DNA from: Bacteroidota bacterium
GTDB lineage: Bacteria > Spirochaetota > Spirochaetia > JABMQR01
Length of the DNA: 28,864 nucleotides
Reading direction: 5' to 3'
Assembly: GCA_013202335.1 (NCBI GenBank)
Contig: JABMQR010000317.1
Span: 1-28,864 of the forward strand
Shown here in pieces: positions 24,921 through 28,864 of the stretch. The notes beneath the pieces were generated by a model. The model saw only the letters and a program-made list of their open reading frames with translations, ran no database searches and had not been told where the DNA came from. Position numbers and translations under genes: made by a program. The number at the start of each line of letters is the position of its first letter. Position 1 is the stretch's first letter.

Positions 24921-25850
24921 CTACTTGTATGAGATTCTTGGGTCGAGGAAGGAATAGACAATATCGACTACAAAATTCATGACAATTAATATCACTGAGT
25001 AGACGATGACAACACCCATAATCAAAGTATAATCCCGGTTGAAAGATGACTGAACAAAAAATTGTCCCAGTCCCGGAACCCTAAAAATTTTCTCTACAAC
25101 CACAGATCCTGTGATAATACCGGCAAATGCAGGTCCTAAATAACTCACAACGGGAAGAAGAGCCCCTTTAAGAACATGTTTTACAATAATTACTGAGTTC
25201 TTGAGTCCTTTTGCTTTTGCTGTCCGGACATAATCACTTCGTAGTGTCTCCAACATACTTGCCCGTGTAAGACGGGCTATATTTGCAAAGTAGGGGAAGG
25301 AGAGTGTTGCAGCCGGCATAATCATCGTTAACCAACCGTGCTCACCGGTTATCCAGCCTGCTGTTGGTAACCAGTTAAGCCGCATGGCAAACACATACAT
25401 AAGTACCGGCCCTATGACAAAGAGCGGGATAGAGATTCCCAGGACTGCCAGGGACATGGAAAAATAGTCGACCCATGAGTTCTGCCTGATTGCGGAAAGG
25501 GTACCAAACGTGATACCGAAGGTCAGCGCAATGGCAAGGGAGATTACCCCCAGAAGCATGGAATTGGGAAGACTTTGAAAAATATAGAAATTAACATCAT
25601 GATCCTGGTATGTATAGGAGGGCCCAAGATCTCCCCGAACGATGTCAAACAAATACCTTCCGAACTGCTTGATAAGCGGTTCATCAAGATGGTATTTAGC
25701 TTCAATATTACGTAGGATTTGCTCAGGTACCGCACGTTCAGTGTCGAACGGTCCTCCCGGAGCAAGTCTGATAATAAAAAAGCTGAGGGTGATGATAATT
25801 AATAATGTCGGTATGAGACCGAGGAAACGACGAATGATATATTTCGACAT
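24921..25850 (-). CDS. oppB: Oligopeptide ABC transporter permease
   Basis: First permease subunit of the transporter, 309 residues with six predicted helices. The N-terminus MSKYIIRRFLGLIPTLLIII and the following PGGPFD are typical OppB/DppB. The EAA loop is TRASMLETLRSDYVRTAKAKGL. The frame is open to 25916, but the added 22 residues lack hydrophobic character and the ATG at 25850 has GAGAGG five bases upstream, so it is taken as the start. It is the first gene of oppBCDF. Confidence 0.92.
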   Translation of the reverse strand: MSKYIIRRFLGLIPTLLIIITLSFFIIRLAPGGPFDTERAVPEQILRNIEAKYHLDEPLIKQFGRYLFDIVRGDLGPSYTYQDHDVNFYIFQSLPNSMLLGVISLAIALTFGITFGTLSAIRQNSWVDYFSMSLAVLGISIPLFVIGPVLMYVFAMRLNWLPTAGWITGEHGWLTMIMPAATLSFPYFANIARLTRASMLETLRSDYVRTAKAKGLKNSVIIVKHVLKGALLPVVSYLGPAFAGIITGSVVVEKIFRVPGLGQFFVQSSFNRDYTLIMGVVIVYSVILIVMNFVVDIVYSFLDPRISYK

Positions 25851-25860
25851 ATCAACCTCT

Positions 25861-25896
25861 CTTAATTGGATTAAGCCAGAATACGGGCATGCCCGT
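25861..25896. promoter_or_regulatory. Two small palindromes in the oppB upstream region
   Basis: CTTAAT-TGG-ATTAAG at 25861-25875 and the perfect 14-nt palindrome ACGGGCATGCCCGT at 25883-25896, 10-46 nt before the oppB start. The first nearly abuts the GAGAGG ribosome binding site. They could be an operator or RNA hairpins affecting oppB translation. Confidence 0.35.
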
Positions 25897-26220
25897 GTAA
25901 TTCCATTATCGACCAACTTCCTGTGTATTGCAACAGAATTGGCATAGTACAGATTTTTATTGGGATTGGTTGAGAGGACAGATACATCATCCTAAACTAA
26001 GCAGGATTTAGCTGCATAAGCGACAGCAGAACTAAAGAAAATTTATTGCATATTCTATTGCCGAATTTCAGTCGTTATAAAACAGTGCTCTCAACACAAT
26101 TCCTTACCTCCAATGGAATGATCCTTAGAGAGGCAACCGCAGAATACTAATATATAATAGTAAACTATTCAACAGCACAAGAATGGATTGGAAAGCAGGT
26201 TTTATGAAATGTCGGAGAAT
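25897..26220. other. Intergenic region upstream of oppBCDF
   Basis: No gene seen in 324 nt. It should hold the oppB promoter, but I find no convincing -35/-10 pair on the minus strand. A small palindrome, AATAGT-AA-ACTATT at 26156-26169, lies 51 nt past the stop of the EAL-type gene and could be a weak transcript end. It has no T-run. Confidence 0.4.
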
Positions 26221-27663
26221 CTATACATAAATTCCGTCTTTATATTTAAGGATGTACTCGGTAAACTTCTGTTCATCGAGGGGCGGGGTAAAATAGTAAC
26301 CCTGCACATAATCGACCTTCAATTTTCTGGCAAAATCGAGATGGGTTTTATTCTCAACCCCTTTCAGGATTTTTTTCAATTTCATTGCATGTGCAATTCT
26401 CACTATCGATTTATAGAGCAGAAATTGACGGCTGTCATTTTTCTCTTTACCCAGTACAGACTTGTCAATCTTAATAGAATCGAAATCGTTGTGCAGGAAG
26501 GATTTTAAGGCAAAGGTGTCTGTGTTAAATGCATCAATTGCAACTTTGAATCCAGCCTTTTTCAGTTCTGATACATATTTTATGACAGACGGTTCTGTCA
26601 GGGAGACATCCTTAATATCAAATTCTATAAGTTCAGGTACTAATCCGTACATAGTGGCAAGCTCAGTCAGCTGCGAGATGTGTATCTCTTTTAAAGTGTG
26701 TGCACTAAGATTGATATACACCATAAATTTATCCGTGATAAGAGACTCTGAACGTAATTTCCAGATAAAGCGAAAGGTCTTATTTATTACTCTGAGATCA
26801 ATATTTTTTATTAAATTTTTCTCATTTGCAACATCTTTGAACTTTCGGGCCTCAATAATCCTGTATGAGTTTTTTTGCCATCGTACAAAACTCTCACAAC
26901 CTACAATCTGGTTGCTGTTCAGATTGATCACCGGTTGAAAGAAGGGATTAAATTCATCAAGAATAAAACTCTCTTCCATGGTTGTTACAAACTCATCAAC
27001 ATCAGATTTCATTGCCCGTATTGTTTCATCAGCAATTTTGCAGCCGATATTCTCTTCATAAGCCATAAGCTTCGTATACTGCGCCAGCTCAATAAGCTCA
27101 AGCATATGGTTAATTGCTTGCTTTACTCCCTGAGATGCTGTGCCGATGGTAAGTTTTATGTAGTGTTTATTATCAATCGGCATAGTTTTAAGAAGATCTT
27201 TGAAGTATTTACTTACTTCCCGGGTGACGGCAAGCTGCTCATCCTGTTTCTCTTCCAGACCCATATTCAAATCGCTGAAACCAGTGCAGATTATTATTTG
27301 ATTTCTATCCCATTTGTGAACATAATTTCTCCCAAAACGCTTTTTCAGCTTTGTGAAAAATTCATAATGAAAATTAACATCAAAATTATTATCAAATACA
27401 TTCTGGTATTTCCCTGAGTTTTGGTATTCCAGCGCCATACAGAAATAGTCTGCTACCTGCTTGTCCCGATAGTGGCCGGTAATTCTTTTTTTCAGCGTAG
27501 TCCGGGCATCCCTTCTGTTGTATTTGGCTATAAGAAGAGTCTGGATGATTAGTATTGCTGCTGCTGATATGAGTTTTGCAAATTGATTAAGGTCAGGAAG
27601 CCCAATCCAGCTAATTATAATCAGTAGCAGAGAAGCTAAAGCAAAATGTTTATATTGGAACAT
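26221..27663 (-). CDS. Membrane protein with degenerate GGDEF and EAL domains
   Basis: Resembles cyclic-di-GMP enzymes but has lost the key residues. Numbering from the ATG at 27663 (480 residues), two helices lie at about 6-22 and 28-46. A GGDEF-like domain follows (about 75-215) in which the signature is replaced by HKWDRNQIII, while the later IKLTIGTASQG strand is kept. The EAL-like domain has ESFVRW instead of EALxRW, IDAFNTD instead of the DDFG-type motif, and LKGVEN instead of AEGVE. It keeps INLS, SIKIDKSV and VQGYYF. Catalysis is unlikely, and a binding or scaffold role is more plausible. A TTG at 27708 and an ATG at 27681 are other possible starts; GGTG five bases before 27663 favours that ATG. 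Confidence 0.82.
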   Translation of the reverse strand: MFQYKHFALASLLLIIISWIGLPDLNQFAKLISAAAILIIQTLLIAKYNRRDARTTLKKRITGHYRDKQVADYFCMALEYQNSGKYQNVFDNNFDVNFHYEFFTKLKKRFGRNYVHKWDRNQIIICTGFSDLNMGLEEKQDEQLAVTREVSKYFKDLLKTMPIDNKHYIKLTIGTASQGVKQAINHMLELIELAQYTKLMAYEENIGCKIADETIRAMKSDVDEFVTTMEESFILDEFNPFFQPVINLNSNQIVGCESFVRWQKNSYRIIEARKFKDVANEKNLIKNIDLRVINKTFRFIWKLRSESLITDKFMVYINLSAHTLKEIHISQLTELATMYGLVPELIEFDIKDVSLTEPSVIKYVSELKKAGFKVAIDAFNTDTFALKSFLHNDFDSIKIDKSVLGKEKNDSRQFLLYKSIVRIAHAMKLKKILKGVENKTHLDFARKLKVDYVQGYYFTPPLDEQKFTEYILKYKDGIYV

Positions 27664-27752
27664 AATATCACCACTCTTCATGTAGATTGTTGAAAATAGT
27701 TGTAACAAAACCGATCATTGTTTTTTAGAAATTTTAACTGGTCTTAATACGT

Positions 27753-27813
27753 GAAGTTTTTGATGATTAACAGTGCTTCATATTTAACAAAATTGCATCT
27801 CATCAAAAACTTC
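27753..27813 (+). repeat. 61-nt element with 13-bp inverted arms, copy 2
   Basis: GAAGTTTTTGATG at 27753-27765 and its exact complement at 27801-27813 with a 35-nt spacer. The arms match copy 1 (16072-16132) at 12 of 13 positions. The one change (inner T to G) is balanced by the matching change in the other arm. The spacers show no clear similarity. TGA follows both copies. Confidence 0.65.
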
Positions 27814-27817
27814 TGAA

Positions 27818-27852
27818 GTCAAGATAATAAATTTTGAATTTATTATCTTGAC
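27818..27852 (+). repeat. Perfect palindrome following repeat copy 2
   Basis: GTCAAGATAATAAATT, loop TTG, and the exact complement: 16 perfect pairs. It starts four nt after the 61-nt element. The structure matches the palindrome after copy 1, yet the sequence is different. Confidence 0.65.
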
Positions 27853-27857
27853 TAAGG

Positions 27858-27902
27858 GGCTGCCGGACCGCTCATCTTATTCAGTCCGGCAGCCGGATTT
27901 TT
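27858..27902 (+). terminator. GC-rich hairpin with T-run on the plus strand
   Basis: GGCTGCCGGAC (27858-27868), a 15-nt loop, GTCCGGCAGCC (27884-27894), then GGATTTTT. The stem is 11 perfect pairs. The T-run is on the plus strand, although the neighbouring genes are both on the minus strand. On the minus strand the hairpin lies just after the mreB-like stop but lacks a T-run. It may still end the mreB-like transcript, or it may end an unannotated plus-strand RNA. Confidence 0.55.
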
Positions 27903-27907
27903 AATAA

Positions 27908-28864
27908 TTAATCTGTGGGCTTAACAAAATAACTACCCCGGTTTTTCAGAAGGAGTTTAGTCCCTTCAACTATTGCTGTCATAGGTTTTTTTGATAAATG
28001 GAAATCAAGAGTAACTCTTTTTTTCAGGAATTCATCAACTCCGTCTATTAATGCCCCGCCGCCGTTAATGACAATCCCATTCACAATAATGTCAGCTGAT
28101 AACTCCGGTGGAGTTCTCTGAAGAACTTTCAGGATAGTATTGGCAATACTTTCGAAGGGTTCGATCATAACATCGCGGATCTCAGACTCAGTAACAGTAA
28201 TTTTTTTTGGGAGCCCGCTGACGATATCTCTGCCGCTGGCAAAGGTAGTTTTCTCTACTTCAATATTTTCCCGTAAAGATCCAATTTCTTCTTTAATTCT
28301 TTCCGCGGTTTTCTTTCCAATCAGGAGACCGTGTTTATATTGAAGATGGTTGATTATTTCATTATCAATATAATTTCCGGCAACGCGTACAGATTCTGAC
28401 ACCACAATATCACCAAGAGAGAGTACCCCGATGTCCGTTGACCCTCCGCCGATATCAACAACCATAGTTCCATCACTGCTGTAAATATCCAGACCGGCAC
28501 CAATCCCGCCTGCTTTTACCTCTTCCTCAATGAATACATCATGCACACCCAGCTGCAGAGCAAGCTCAATAAGCGAATTCTTCTCCAGCTGCGTTACTTC
28601 AGAAGGGCAGCAGATAAGTAGAGTGGAGGTGTTAAGATCAATATTCACACTCTCGACTTTTTTCAAAGCGATCTCGATAAGCTGCTTTGCTGAATCCATA
28701 TCAGATATAACACCCTGGTTCAACGGGCTTATAATTTTGATTCCATTGTGTCCCCGGCCTATCATTTTTGAAGCATTGTGTCCCACAGCAATAACATTAT
28801 TCGTCTCATACTCCACGGCAATTACAGATGGTTCATTAAAAATGATTCCTTCACTGTCCACATA
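27908..28864 (-). CDS. MreB-like actin homologue (5' end beyond window)
   Basis: The window holds all but the first few residues of an MreB/Mbl-family protein, an ATP-dependent filament that guides cell-wall synthesis and rod shape. The frame is open through the window edge (codons for Tyr-Val-Asp-Ser-Glu), so the N-terminal phosphate-1 loop lies outside. The phosphate-2 motif VVDIGGGSTDIGVLSLG, the IGAG segment, GLLIGKKTAERIKEEIGS and the adenosine motif NGIVINGGGALIDGV are present. EEEVKAGGIGAG departs from the usual EEPMAAAIGAG. No mreC follows, and the next gene is the EAL-type protein, so this may be an Mbl or MreBH-type paralogue. Confidence 0.85.
   Translation of the reverse strand, partial: YVDSEGIIFNEPSVIAVEYETNNVIAVGHNASKMIGRGHNGIKIISPLNQGVISDMDSAKQLIEIALKKVESVNIDLNTSTLLICCPSEVTQLEKNSLIELALQLGVHDVFIEEEVKAGGIGAGLDIYSSDGTMVVDIGGGSTDIGVLSLGDIVVSESVRVAGNYIDNEIINHLQYKHGLLIGKKTAERIKEEIGSLRENIEVEKTTFASGRDIVSGLPKKITVTESEIRDVMIEPFESIANTILKVLQRTPPELSADIIVNGIVINGGGALIDGVDEFLKKRVTLDFHLSKKPMTAIVEGTKLLLKNRGSYFVKPTD

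Noticed and set aside
26462..27417. Plus-strand ORFs of 158 and 180 codons across the EAL-type gene
   Set aside because: They are shadows of the minus-strand coding sequence, with no ribosome binding sites or recognisable domains.
1..28864. tRNA, rRNA, CRISPR or prophage
   Set aside because: No cloverleaf sequence, rRNA-like stretch, regular direct-repeat array or phage gene was seen on reading both strands.

Overview
The window reads as the chromosome of a moderately AT-rich, free-living bacterium. A spirochaete-like host is my best guess, from the general gene content, an OppC enlarged by an inserted domain, and an MreB paralogue outside an mreBCD cluster. This is inference; no marker gene such as rRNA is present to settle it.

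Bases 1-4060 are an accessory stretch. It holds a complete IS4-superfamily (IS1634-like) insertion sequence, a GNAT acetyltransferase fragment that lacks its N-terminal half beside the IS end, a Nudix hydrolase, and an aminoglycoside-phosphotransferase-like kinase in AT-rich DNA. Bases 4070-7779 are three minus-strand genes: aroA (EPSP synthase), an ATP-grasp ligase of unknown substrate, and a low-specificity L-threonine aldolase.

Bases 7888-18840 are one large plus-strand branched-chain amino-acid operon: promoter, leader, ilvN, ilvC, leuA, cimA, leuC, leuD, leuB, ilvE, ilvB, terminator. Citramalate synthase (CimA) allows 2-oxobutyrate to be made from pyruvate and acetyl-CoA without threonine deaminase. 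LeuCD and LeuB then serve both the citramalate and the isopropylmalate branches, and IlvBN, IlvC and IlvE finish Val, Leu and Ile. ilvD and ilvA are absent from the window. The two acetolactate synthase subunits sit at opposite ends of the operon. The leader of about 475 nt has a textbook sigma70-type promoter and a 65-codon ORF with its own ribosome binding site. The last 31 residues of that ORF are two-thirds Leu, Ile and Val, read largely from CTA and GTC codons. The RNA over those codons is C-rich and nearly G-free, and after the stop codon come mutually exclusive hairpins. I see no U-tract terminator. This looks like a ribosome-mediated attenuator that may act through Rho, and it is the strongest regulatory find here.

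Bases 18862-25850 are minus-strand oligopeptide transport genes. oppBCDF is one operon with its own terminator. oppA is a separate unit whose terminator faces the ilv terminator. A plus-strand gene for a small two-helix membrane protein lies between them. OppC carries an extra segment of about 240 residues between its first membrane helix and its permease core.

Bases 26221-28864 (minus strand) hold a membrane protein with degenerate GGDEF and degenerate EAL domains, and a divergent MreB-like actin cut by the window edge. A two-part repeat (a 61-nt element with 13-bp inverted arms, followed by a perfect palindrome of unrelated sequence) occurs twice: between leuB and ilvE, and between the mreB-like gene and the EAL gene. 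It is not explained by any gene here.
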